DNA of 64,000 bases. It comes from G963665215 sp963665215. GTDB taxonomy: Bacteria > Chloroflexota > Dehalococcoidia > Lucifugimonadales > CAUZJF01. A model generated the notes under the pieces. That model saw nothing but the letters and a program-made list of their open reading frames with translations, made no database searches and had not been told where the DNA came from. Position numbers and translations under genes: made by a program. This document shows positions 36,886-44,461 of this stretch, one piece after another. Numbering within the stretch: position 1 is the first letter of the stretch; each line of letters begins with the position of its first letter. The stretch is taken from positions 868,001 through 932,000 of the forward strand of contig CAXXWW010000008.1 in the NCBI GenBank assembly GCA_963665215.2, in the 5' to 3' direction.

Positions 36886-38202
36886 ATGGCCTTCGACAGC
36901 ACAGCCATTTTCCCCATGACCGCTGGCGTGAGTGACCGGGACCACCTGACGCTGGGTGGTTGCGACGCTATCGGCCTGGCCTCCGAGTTTGGCACGCCGC
37001 TCTACGTGATCGACGAGCACACGTTCAGGAGTATGTGTAAGGAGTTCGTGGACCAGTTTGGCAGCCGGTATCCCAACACCAGAGTTCTGTACGCGTCCAA
37101 GGCTTTCATCAACCCGGCGCTCGCAAGGCTGGTCCATGAGGAAGGGCTGGGAATGGACATTGTATCGGGCGGTGAGCTCGCGGTAGCGCAGGCCGCCGGC
37201 TTCCCGCCGGAAGGTATTTACTTCCACGGCAACAACAAGAGCCAGGACGAGCTTCGGATGGCCCTGGACTACGGCATCGGCAGGGTCGTGGTGGACAACT
37301 TCCACGAGCTGGGCCAGTTGAACGACCTGGCGCGCTCCATCGGGGTGACGCAAGACGTCATGGTGCGGCTGTCGCCTGGGGTCGACCCCCACACCCACTC
37401 GAAGATTACAACCGGGGTCCTGGACAGCAAGTTCGGCTTCTCCATCGAGACCGGCGCCGGGGCACAGGCCATCCGCCAGGCCCTTGGTGCGACCAATCTT
37501 GACCTGGTAGGCGTCCACCTTCACCTGGGCTCGCAGATTTTCGAGCTGGAGCCCTACTCGATCGCCATCGATTCGGTGCTGACTTTCGCCGCCCAGTTCA
37601 GGTCCGACGGCTTGGAGCTGCGGGAGTTTAGTCCAGGAGGAGGGTTCGGGATAGGCTATCTACACCACCAGTTGCCCCCGCCCATAGCCTCGTTCGCCGA
37701 GGTCATCACCACTTCTGTGAAGGACCGGTGCGCTGACCTTGACCTCGGCGAGCCGACGCTGACTATCGAGCCGGGGCGCGCCATCGTGGGCCAGGCGGGT
37801 GTAGCCCTATACACCGTGGGTGCCATTAAGGACATCCCCACCGTGCGAAAATACGTCGCCCTGGATGGGGGTATGGGCGACAACATTCGACCCGCGCTAT
37901 ACGACGCACGCTACGAGGCGGTCGTCGCCAACAGGATGTCCGACCTGGCCGTGGAGACAGTGACGTTGGCGGGCAAGTTCTGCGAGTCAGGCGACATTCT
38001 CATCCGTGACGTCTCGCTGCCCGAGCTGGAGTCCGGCGATGTGATCGCCATCCCGGCGGCCGGCGCTTACGCTCCCGCCATGGCCAGCACCTATAACCTG
38101 AATCCCAGGCCGGCCGTGGTGATGGTGAAAGACGGGGAGGCGCGGCTCATCCGCCGGCGTGAGACATACCAGGACCTGATGCTTTGCGACCTTCTAGAGT
38201 GA
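36886..38202 (+). CDS. lysA: Diaminopimelate decarboxylase
   Basis: LysA decarboxylates meso-diaminopimelate to lysine, the last step of the pathway. The 438-residue fold-III PLP enzyme has Lys72 in YASKAF, HLHLGSQ, SPGGGFGIGY, the EPGRAIVG phosphate loop and CESGD with the catalytic Cys. GAGGT precedes the ATG. holB begins 1 base after its stop, suggesting a shared transcript. All catalytic elements are present, and the length is normal. Confidence 0.95.
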   Translation: MAFDSTAIFPMTAGVSDRDHLTLGGCDAIGLASEFGTPLYVIDEHTFRSMCKEFVDQFGSRYPNTRVLYASKAFINPALARLVHEEGLGMDIVSGGELAVAQAAGFPPEGIYFHGNNKSQDELRMALDYGIGRVVVDNFHELGQLNDLARSIGVTQDVMVRLSPGVDPHTHSKITTGVLDSKFGFSIETGAGAQAIRQALGATNLDLVGVHLHLGSQIFELEPYSIAIDSVLTFAAQFRSDGLELREFSPGGGFGIGYLHHQLPPPIASFAEVITTSVKDRCADLDLGEPTLTIEPGRAIVGQAGVALYTVGAIKDIPTVRKYVALDGGMGDNIRPALYDARYEAVVANRMSDLAVETVTLAGKFCESGDILIRDVSLPELESGDVIAIPAAGAYAPAMASTYNLNPRPAVVMVKDGEARLIRRRETYQDLMLCDLLE

Positions 38203-38203
38203 T

Positions 38204-39211
38204 ATGTGGCGCACCGTAGGCCAGGACAAGGCTATACACATCCTGAAGCGCGGCCTGGCGAGGGGGCGCTTCCCCCACGCGTACCTGCTATCGGGCGCGC
38301 CTCACGTGGGGAAGATGACTCTGGCCATCGACCTGGCGCAGGCATTGAACTGCCTCCAGGACGATAAACCCTGCGGCGAGTGTAGCCAGTGCCGTCGGAT
38401 CGCACGCGGCCTGCACGCCGACGTGAACGTCGTGGCGGTGGATGCGGGTGAGTTAGGCGAGGGGCGAGGCCGCGTGGCGATTAGCATCGACCAGGTGCGC
38501 GATGTGCAGCGCCAGGCAAGCCTGAAGCCGTTCGAGGGCCGCCATCGGGTGTTCGTCTTCGACGGTGCCGAGCGCCTCAGCGAGGAGGCCGCCAACTCTC
38601 TGTTGAAGACGCTGGAAGAGCCACCCGACCAGGTGGTCTTGCTTCTACTGACCTCGGACGACGGCGCCCTTCTTCCAACGCTGGTGTCCCGCTGTCAGCT
38701 TCTAAAGCTGCGGCCGGTGTCCAGATCGCTGATCGTCCGTGAGCTGGAGACCCGCCACGGTGTGGACAGAGAGAAGGCCGATGAGGTGGCGCGACTCTCC
38801 AGAGGCAGGCCCGGCTGGGCGATAGATGCGGTTAGCCGGCCGGGAGCGCTGGAGCAATTGAACAAAACTTTCGGCGCCATTGAGGGTGTGATCAGCGGTG
38901 GAATGGAGGCGCGGTTCTCCTACGCGGCGGACCTGGCCGCCTCTTTTGGGCGAAACCGCGACTCGGTCCGCCAGGAGCTCGCCCTCTGGCTGGAGTGGTG
39001 GCGCGATGTCATGCTGGCGAAGGAGGGCGACCCTGGTATCGTAACCCACCTCTCCAGGTTGGGGGCCCTTCAGCCGCTGGCCGACGCCCTTTCTACTGCT
39101 CAGGTGGCCCGCGCCATCAACGCGGTCCGGGAGGCGGAAGAGCAGTTGGACCGCAACGTCAACCCGCGATTGGCCCTTGAGGCGATGGTGCTGGCGCTAC
39201 CCCGGCGATGA
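38204..39211 (+). CDS. holB: DNA polymerase III delta-prime subunit
   Basis: HolB is the clamp-loader subunit that, with delta and tau/gamma, opens the beta sliding clamp. The 335 residues hold an AAA+ core: the P-loop region reads GAPHVGKM (31-38), with Met where ATP-hydrolysing paralogues have Thr/Ser; delta-prime is commonly not an ATPase. A zinc site is formed by C50, C57, C60 and C63. The SRC motif (LVSRCQLL) is intact. It is coupled to lysA and followed by a short RicT-like gene, the usual bacterial neighbour. Confidence 0.93.
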   Translation: MWRTVGQDKAIHILKRGLARGRFPHAYLLSGAPHVGKMTLAIDLAQALNCLQDDKPCGECSQCRRIARGLHADVNVVAVDAGELGEGRGRVAISIDQVRDVQRQASLKPFEGRHRVFVFDGAERLSEEAANSLLKTLEEPPDQVVLLLLTSDDGALLPTLVSRCQLLKLRPVSRSLIVRELETRHGVDREKADEVARLSRGRPGWAIDAVSRPGALEQLNKTFGAIEGVISGGMEARFSYAADLAASFGRNRDSVRQELALWLEWWRDVMLAKEGDPGIVTHLSRLGALQPLADALSTAQVARAINAVREAEEQLDRNVNPRLALEAMVLALPRR

Positions 39212-39293
39212 TGGCTATCACTCGATCCACAGTGAGTCGTGAACCCATTCAGGTCGTCACGGAGAGATCTACGACGGGGCGGAGGGTTGTGGG

Positions 39294-39560
39294 TTGAAGG
39301 AAGAGGAGACCTGGAATGGTGTGATGTCGACTCCAGGCAGGCCAGCTGTCAACGTTGTTGGCGTCAGGTTCAGCCCTGCCGGCCTCATGCACTACTTCGA
39401 CCCTGGCGATGAGGACCTCACCGTCGGTGACCGAGTTCTCGTCGAAACCGATAATGGGTCACGGGAGGCGGTGGTGGCTATTGCGCCCGCCCAGGTGCTT
39501 CACTCGGACCTAAGAGGGGAGCTGGCCCCGGTGCTTCGGAAGGTCGACCTAGAGAAGTAG
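39294..39560 (+). CDS. Short RicT/PSP1-like protein, N-terminal domain only
   Basis: The core VVGVRFSPAGLMHYFDPGDEDLTVGDRVLVETDNGSREAVV matches the start of RicT (YaaT), the PSP1-domain protein often next to holB. Full RicT is about 270 residues; this one stops at 88 and lacks the PSP1 domain with its cysteines. The frame is closed after 39560, and I see no RicT-like continuation downstream in other frames. TTG 39294 has GGAGGG at 39281-39286; a later ATG at 39324 is possible. A short form could be a real variant; truncation is not proven. Confidence 0.75.
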   Translation: MKEEETWNGVMSTPGRPAVNVVGVRFSPAGLMHYFDPGDEDLTVGDRVLVETDNGSREAVVAIAPAQVLHSDLRGELAPVLRKVDLEK

Positions 39561-39626
39561 GTCCCGATTCTGAGCTGCCGCTCCTGCCCAATGGCCGCCG
39601 TGGCCGCACACGCGGAGGTCAAGCCG

Positions 39627-40166
39627 CTACCGCAGCCAGGGAATGAATTGGTGCCACTCCTCCAGGATCGTCCGGTGGTGAAACAGGGAATAGGGGTCGG
39701 GACGGGGGGGTCTGGGCACGCGCAGCAGCCTCATTCTGGCCTCCGCAGGCGTCGCGCCGGCCTTCCGGTGGTTGCAGGGGATGCACGCGCCCACCACGTT
39801 CTCCCAGACGTGGGCGCCGCCTCTGGAGCGGGGCACGATGTGGTCTAGGGTGAGCACCCTGGTCTGGGTCCCGCAGTATTGGCACGTAAAATCGTCCCGA
39901 AAGAAGACCGCGCGACGGGACAGCCTCCGCTGCATCAGCGGTCGCTTTACCATGCGGATCAGGCGAATTATCGAGGGAACGGGAAACGTCTGTGAGATGC
40001 TGTGAATATCGCCGCGGCCATTCTCCATGAGTTCGGCCTTGCCCAGTCCTATCAGCACCAGCGCACGTCTGGCGTTGCAAACGTTGAGCGGCTGGTAGTT
40101 CTGGTTCAGTACCAGGACTGGCGCATTAATCAACATGGTTGGGGTTTCAAAGACTGTCCCGGTCAC
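39627..40166 (-). CDS. HNH endonuclease-family protein
   Basis: The 179-residue protein has the DUF-type N-terminal part LINAPVLVLNQNYQPLNVCNARRALVLI and an HNH domain: CQYCGTQTR, then LTLDHIVPRSRGG, ENVVGAC, and CNHRKAG. Two CxxC pairs bind zinc. This is a common stand-alone form in Chloroflexota and actinobacteria; its natural target is not known. The GTG at 40166 follows directly after the distal stop of the CvpA frame, indicating translational linkage; the ATG at 40136 is an alternative start. Confidence 0.9.
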   Translation of the reverse strand: MTGTVFETPTMLINAPVLVLNQNYQPLNVCNARRALVLIGLGKAELMENGRGDIHSISQTFPVPSIIRLIRMVKRPLMQRRLSRRAVFFRDDFTCQYCGTQTRVLTLDHIVPRSRGGAHVWENVVGACIPCNHRKAGATPAEARMRLLRVPRPPRPDPYSLFHHRTILEEWHQFIPWLR

Positions 40167-40796
40167 CTATTTGATACTCACTTCCAGGAAGTCCAGCGCA
40201 ATCCTGAAGTCGTCGGGGACGAAACCCAGCGCGTCTCCCGGAATAGCATCGGTCACGTCGATGAATATTGAGACGATCTCCGACCCTGTGAGCGCGGTCT
40301 CAAGCTATTCCCTGACCTCCTCCACGTTCTCGAGCTGCGCCTCAACCTGCGCCACCTTGTCTGCCACCTGCGCTGGGACCGCATTGATGATGATACTGGT
40401 GTCAAAGTTGTACGTCAGCCTGGCCATTCCGACGATCAGACCGCCTGCCAACGCAACCCCGATCAGTAGTCCAAGCGCCAGACCTCCAAGCTTATCCACC
40501 ATGCTCGACAGGCCCAGGGTGAATATGGACAGTAAGGGCTTGATAAACTTTGCCGCGATGCTCGCAACGACCAGTGCGCCCAACATGATAATGGCGTAGG
40601 AGATAACCGTGACCACGGTCTCGTTGGAGAGCGAGTCCTCGAACAACGCGCCTAAGTCGTCGCTATACTGTCCCGCTAGCAGCCAGCCTATTAACACCCC
40701 CGCGGCGGCGAACGCGGCCCTAATCAGGCCGAACCTGAGCCCCGCCAGGCCGCCGATGATGACAATGGCAATTAGCACGTAGTCAAGCCAGTTCAC
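40167..40796 (-). pseudogene. CvpA-family membrane protein with in-frame amber stop
   Basis: The GTG at 40796 has GAGAGGTG upstream. The frame MNWLDYVLIAIVIIGGLAGLRFG, followed by hydrophobic spans at about 28-45, 60-80 and 95-125, is a CvpA-type inner-membrane protein. It stops at TAG 40305-40307, but the same frame continues for 45 more codons (ETALTGSEIVSIFIDVTDA...) to a stop at 40167-40169, just before the HNH start. A single change, such as CAG to TAG, explains this. As read, the product is 163 residues; without the stop it is 209. Confidence 0.75.
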
Positions 40797-41102
40797 AGTT
40801 TCACCTCTCGATGCCTCGCTGTGCGCCGACGCGTACCTGTCGACCTTTGGCCCGGCGGCTCAATAGGCCCCGCGCTCGCTCTCCGTCGGTGCCCCGCCTG
40901 TTCCTGCTGCCGTCTCGAATTCCGGAAGGACCGAATTCGCTCCAGTTTACCACAGCACTTGAAGGGCGAAAAGATTGTGGCCCATCTGCCCAGGGTATTT
41001 CAATCGTCCCGACCCGTGATCGCGGTTCAACGAGCTCAGAGTCTCCATTGAGGATGGCGAATTGGCGAGCGGATTTCGATGCTTTGCGCCGTTCGCGGTG
41101 AG

Positions 41103-41144
41103 CCCTTCGTCACGATCAGAGCCGGCCCTGAGTGAGCCGAAGGG
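41103..41144. repeat. Small REP-like inverted repeat in the 40.8-41.3 kb intergenic region
   Basis: CCCTTCG (41103-41109) and CGAAGGG (41138-41144) close a hairpin, and GAGCCCTTCGTCA is shared with the palindrome at 34188-34321. The rest of 40797-41277 holds no recognisable gene, RNA or strong promoter. Confidence 0.5.
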
Positions 41145-41277
41145 ACATGCTTGTCGAACCATGGACCGGCAAGCTCGCGCTACCGAATGCCCCGGTGGCC
41201 CTGCCGCACAGCACTGCCTGGCGCCGCCGAGCAGCGCTCCCTCCCGGCGGATTGCCAGCGATCGAGGCGGGCGCCGG

Positions 41278-42027
41278 CTACTTCGATGTGTCGGGCGCCG
41301 TGTTCCGTTCCCGGCCGCCCGACCATCGCTGCCATGTCCGGACGGATGAGGCGACCACCACGGCGCCAAAGGCGTAGCCCGCAATCACATCTCCAAGCCA
41401 GTGGACACCCAGGTAGATGCGCGATAGTCCAACGATCATCAGGGCAAATGCCGTTGCGACAAAGATGAGCCATCGCGCCGTTCCCGGCTTCATCACCCTG
41501 GACAATATGAATGCGAGGGTTCCAAGGAGAACGACATAGTGTATGACATGGCCGCTGGGAAACGAGTAGCTGTCGGTCTGTTCCACCACTTCCACCAGGG
41601 CTGAGGAGGGCCGGGGGCGGGCGACCACTAACTTGACGGCAATCCGCACCGCATAGCCCGAGACGGTGGCTCCGATTATCAGCCCGGCCTCCGATCGCAT
41701 CCCCCTGACGAGTAGGGCTAGCGTGACGAGAACTACGATGGCGGCCGCCACCAGTTTGTCGCCCGCCGCCGACACCGCCTTCATGACGGAATCGAGCCAG
41801 TCTGTCCGCCATGACTGCACCCACGTGGAGGTGTCCACCTCCCCGGGAAATTGATCGACTACACTGGCCATGTAGGCGAACGCGGTAAGCGCTGCTAGGG
41901 ACAGCCCCACAAAAAAGAGCCACGCCCGCCGGCGCGCTCTGGTGGGGTCCCCTGGGCGGTTAATCGGTGCTCTCTCTCTCACGGTCTTTCCAGGGGGTGT
42001 GAGCGGTTGTCCGGCAGATTCGGCCAA
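41278..42027 (-). CDS. PAP2-family phosphatase
   Basis: A membrane-bound acid phosphatase fold acting on lipid phosphates or pyrophosphates. All three motif blocks are seen: KLVVARPRP, the FPSGHV loop, and SRIYLGVHWLGD with the catalytic His and Asp. At least five hydrophobic spans surround them. The start is uncertain: TTG 42027 is the longest, and GTG 41982 has GGAAAG just before it. The substrate, for instance undecaprenyl pyrophosphate or phosphatidate, cannot be told. Confidence 0.9.
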   Translation of the reverse strand: MAESAGQPLTPPGKTVRERAPINRPGDPTRARRRAWLFFVGLSLAALTAFAYMASVVDQFPGEVDTSTWVQSWRTDWLDSVMKAVSAAGDKLVAAAIVVLVTLALLVRGMRSEAGLIIGATVSGYAVRIAVKLVVARPRPSSALVEVVEQTDSYSFPSGHVIHYVVLLGTLAFILSRVMKPGTARWLIFVATAFALMIVGLSRIYLGVHWLGDVIAGYAFGAVVVASSVRTWQRWSGGRERNTAPDTSK

Positions 42028-42065
42028 ACAAACTCGGCGGCAGAACGGGCAGGCGCGTACCCACC

Positions 42066-43985
42066 CTACGAATTTGGCTTGCGCGACGGCTCCGGTGGTG
42101 CGGGGTTGACCAGGCCAGCCGCCAGGGAGACCGGCATCAGTCGATCTAGCTCATCAAGCGTCCATCGTCCACTCTTGTGGATGCCTTTGATGACGCGACG
42201 GGGAGAATACAGCGACATTGCCCAGCCGCTGGTGCCGATCACCTGTCCGGTGACCGCGCCGCCGGCCTCGGTGCACAGGTAGACGATCTTGGGTGCGTTG
42301 TTCTCGGGGGCCAGGGCCTCCTCGGGCTCCGGCGAGGTCACCATCTCAGCGGGTCCCGTCGCAACCCCTGGTGAGGCCTGCTCCTTCGCGCGAAGCGTCG
42401 CGCGGGTGCTCTCTGGCACCGTCGCCATCATTCTGGTGTTGGCCCCGGGGTAGACGGCGTTGATCGTAATTCCATGCGGGGCAAGCTCCACGGCCAGCGA
42501 CCTTGCGAACCCCACCATCCCCTCCTTGGCGGAGGCGTAGTTGGCCTGTCCCGCCACCCCCAGGCCGGAGCTAGACGAGAAGAGCACCATTCTGCCGTAT
42601 TCCTGCTTCATCATGTGCGGGACGCAGTTACGCACCATGTTGTACGCTCCGTAAAGGTGCACCCCGAGTACCCCATCCCACTCCTCTTCCGTCATGTTGA
42701 ACACCATGCGGTCCCTCAAGATGCCTGCCGCGTTGCAGAGGATGTCCAGCCGCCCGAAGCTGTCCATCGCCGTCTCAACGATCTCCCCGGCCGACTCGAA
42801 CTCGGCGACCGAGGCGTAGCTTGGCGCCGCCGTGCCGCCCGCGCCGCTGATCTCCCGCACGACCGTGTCGGCTGGCGCCATCGACGAATCCGCGCCGTCC
42901 ACCGTGGTGCCAAAGTCGTTGACGACCACGGAGGCGCCCTCTGCGGCCAAGAGCATCGCCACGCTCCGGCCGAGCCCTCTGCCCGCCCCGGTGACTATGG
43001 CTACCCTACCCTCAAGTCTCGCCGCCACGGATTTCCGCCGTCCTGGCATTCCAGCCTCCCGATACGGTCCCGGACCGATCACGCCGGGCGCAAGATATTC
43101 CATATCGCCCATCGTAAACGCGCCCCACTTGTGTACGCTGCGCTCCACCACGGGGTTGGAGTAAAGGAATATCGACCCACCACGCACGCCGAACACGTGG
43201 CCGTTGACGTTCTGCATGGCGTCGGTGCAAAGAAGCACGGCCACCGGGGCCACATTTCCGGGGTCGTCAGGCGTGCCGCGGCCCTCCCAGTGGTCCCTGT
43301 AGGGAAGCCTGCCCAGCCCTGATGTCCCGGCCAGTGCTGTTTCAGGTCCGGCGGCCAGACTGGACTCGTCCACCGGGCCGGCGAAGAGCCTCGTCTTTGC
43401 CACGGGAGAGATGGCGTTGCACGTCACTCCATACCTGCCCATGTCCCTGGCCACTGAGCGGGTCATCCCGATGATCGCCTCGGAAGCCGCGGCGTAGTTC
43501 GAGCGACCGGCGACGCCTAGGCCGGCATCCGACGTCATGTTGACTATCCGCCCGCTTCGCTGCTGCCGGAATTGAATCGCGGCGTACTTGGTCGGGACGA
43601 ATGTTCCCTTTACGTTGTTCCTGATGACCTGATCGAACTCCTCGGGAGACATCTGGTCGATCGGGGTGTCCCTCAGCACGGCGACGCTGTTCACCAGCAC
43701 GTCGACACGCCCATACGTAGTCAGCGCAGTGGTTATCAGGCTCTCGCCGCCCTCCATCAGGGTGACGTCATCGTAGCTGGCGACCGCCGTGCCACCCTTC
43801 GACTTGATCTCCTCCGTGGCCCGGTCCGCCGGTTCGGGAGACGAGCCCGTCCCGTCGGCCTCACAGCCTAGGTCGTTCACCACCACGGACGCGCCCTCTT
43901 CCGCGAGAAGCAGCGCTATCGACCGGCCAATTCCCCTCCCTGCTCCGCTAACGACCGCGACCTTACCTTCGAATCGACTTCCCAT
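42066..43985 (-). CDS. Tandem double short-chain dehydrogenase/reductase, first domain degenerate
   Basis: Two SDR domains lie in one 639-residue chain. The second (about 325-600) has the NAD site TGAGRGLG, NAAG and YASAK with Tyr483/Lys487, so it should be active. The first (about 5-280) has SGAGRGIG, but NSV instead of NAG and YAAAS, where the catalytic Lys is replaced by Ser168. ATG 43985 with GGAGAAGG upstream fits; the open frame goes on without a ribosome site. A -10 TATAAT lies at 44026-44031. The role is a dehydrogenase of unknown substrate. Confidence 0.9.
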   Translation of the reverse strand: MGSRFEGKVAVVSGAGRGIGRSIALLLAEEGASVVVNDLGCEADGTGSSPEPADRATEEIKSKGGTAVASYDDVTLMEGGESLITTALTTYGRVDVLVNSVAVLRDTPIDQMSPEEFDQVIRNNVKGTFVPTKYAAIQFRQQRSGRIVNMTSDAGLGVAGRSNYAAASEAIIGMTRSVARDMGRYGVTCNAISPVAKTRLFAGPVDESSLAAGPETALAGTSGLGRLPYRDHWEGRGTPDDPGNVAPVAVLLCTDAMQNVNGHVFGVRGGSIFLYSNPVVERSVHKWGAFTMGDMEYLAPGVIGPGPYREAGMPGRRKSVAARLEGRVAIVTGAGRGLGRSVAMLLAAEGASVVVNDFGTTVDGADSSMAPADTVVREISGAGGTAAPSYASVAEFESAGEIVETAMDSFGRLDILCNAAGILRDRMVFNMTEEEWDGVLGVHLYGAYNMVRNCVPHMMKQEYGRMVLFSSSSGLGVAGQANYASAKEGMVGFARSLAVELAPHGITINAVYPGANTRMMATVPESTRATLRAKEQASPGVATGPAEMVTSPEPEEALAPENNAPKIVYLCTEAGGAVTGQVIGTSGWAMSLYSPRRVIKGIHKSGRWTLDELDRLMPVSLAAGLVNPAPPEPSRKPNS

Positions 43986-44461
43986 AAACCTTCTCCAGGC
44001 GCTCGCCGTCTCCCTTGCGCACAACATTATAGCTGTTTCTGCGAACGAATTGACTGACCGGAGCAGCCGGCCACCGCACGGTTCGCACCGTGCACGGCGA
44101 AACCCCAAAGAAATTCACTTCATCACCGTCGCTGGCCAGCCGAGGAGCTAGCCTTCCCTCGCCGGCAGTCGCGTTGTGGTCCCGCGGCATTCATTAGAAT
44201 GGGCGGTCTCGCTGGGGACGGCGGGCATCCCCCGGCACCCGGCGAATCCCACGGCTCGTCATGAGGCCGGGTCACCGTGTATACACAGCGGACCATCAGG
44301 TTGTAAGTCGATAACTTGTCCAGGCGGTCGTCGAACAGCAGCTCCGAGGGAGCAGCTGCGCTGTAGAGCAGCGTCACACCTTCACATCGGCAGTCCGCCC
44401 GTCAATGCACCGCGCGATGCCCGACAGGGGGTTGAGGCCGCACCTGCTATTAGCTAGTACT
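43986..44461. other. Intergenic region between SDR and M16 genes
   Basis: No convincing gene. On the minus strand a perfect TATAAT at 44031-44026 lies 40 bases before the SDR gene; its -35 is weak. The remainder to 44461 holds only short frames without ribosome sites. Confidence 0.5.

Noticed and set aside
41180..41923. 247-codon minus-strand frame overlapping the PAP2 gene
   Set aside because: It is the PAP2 gene in a shifted frame; the PAP2 motifs occur only in the frame 41278-42027.
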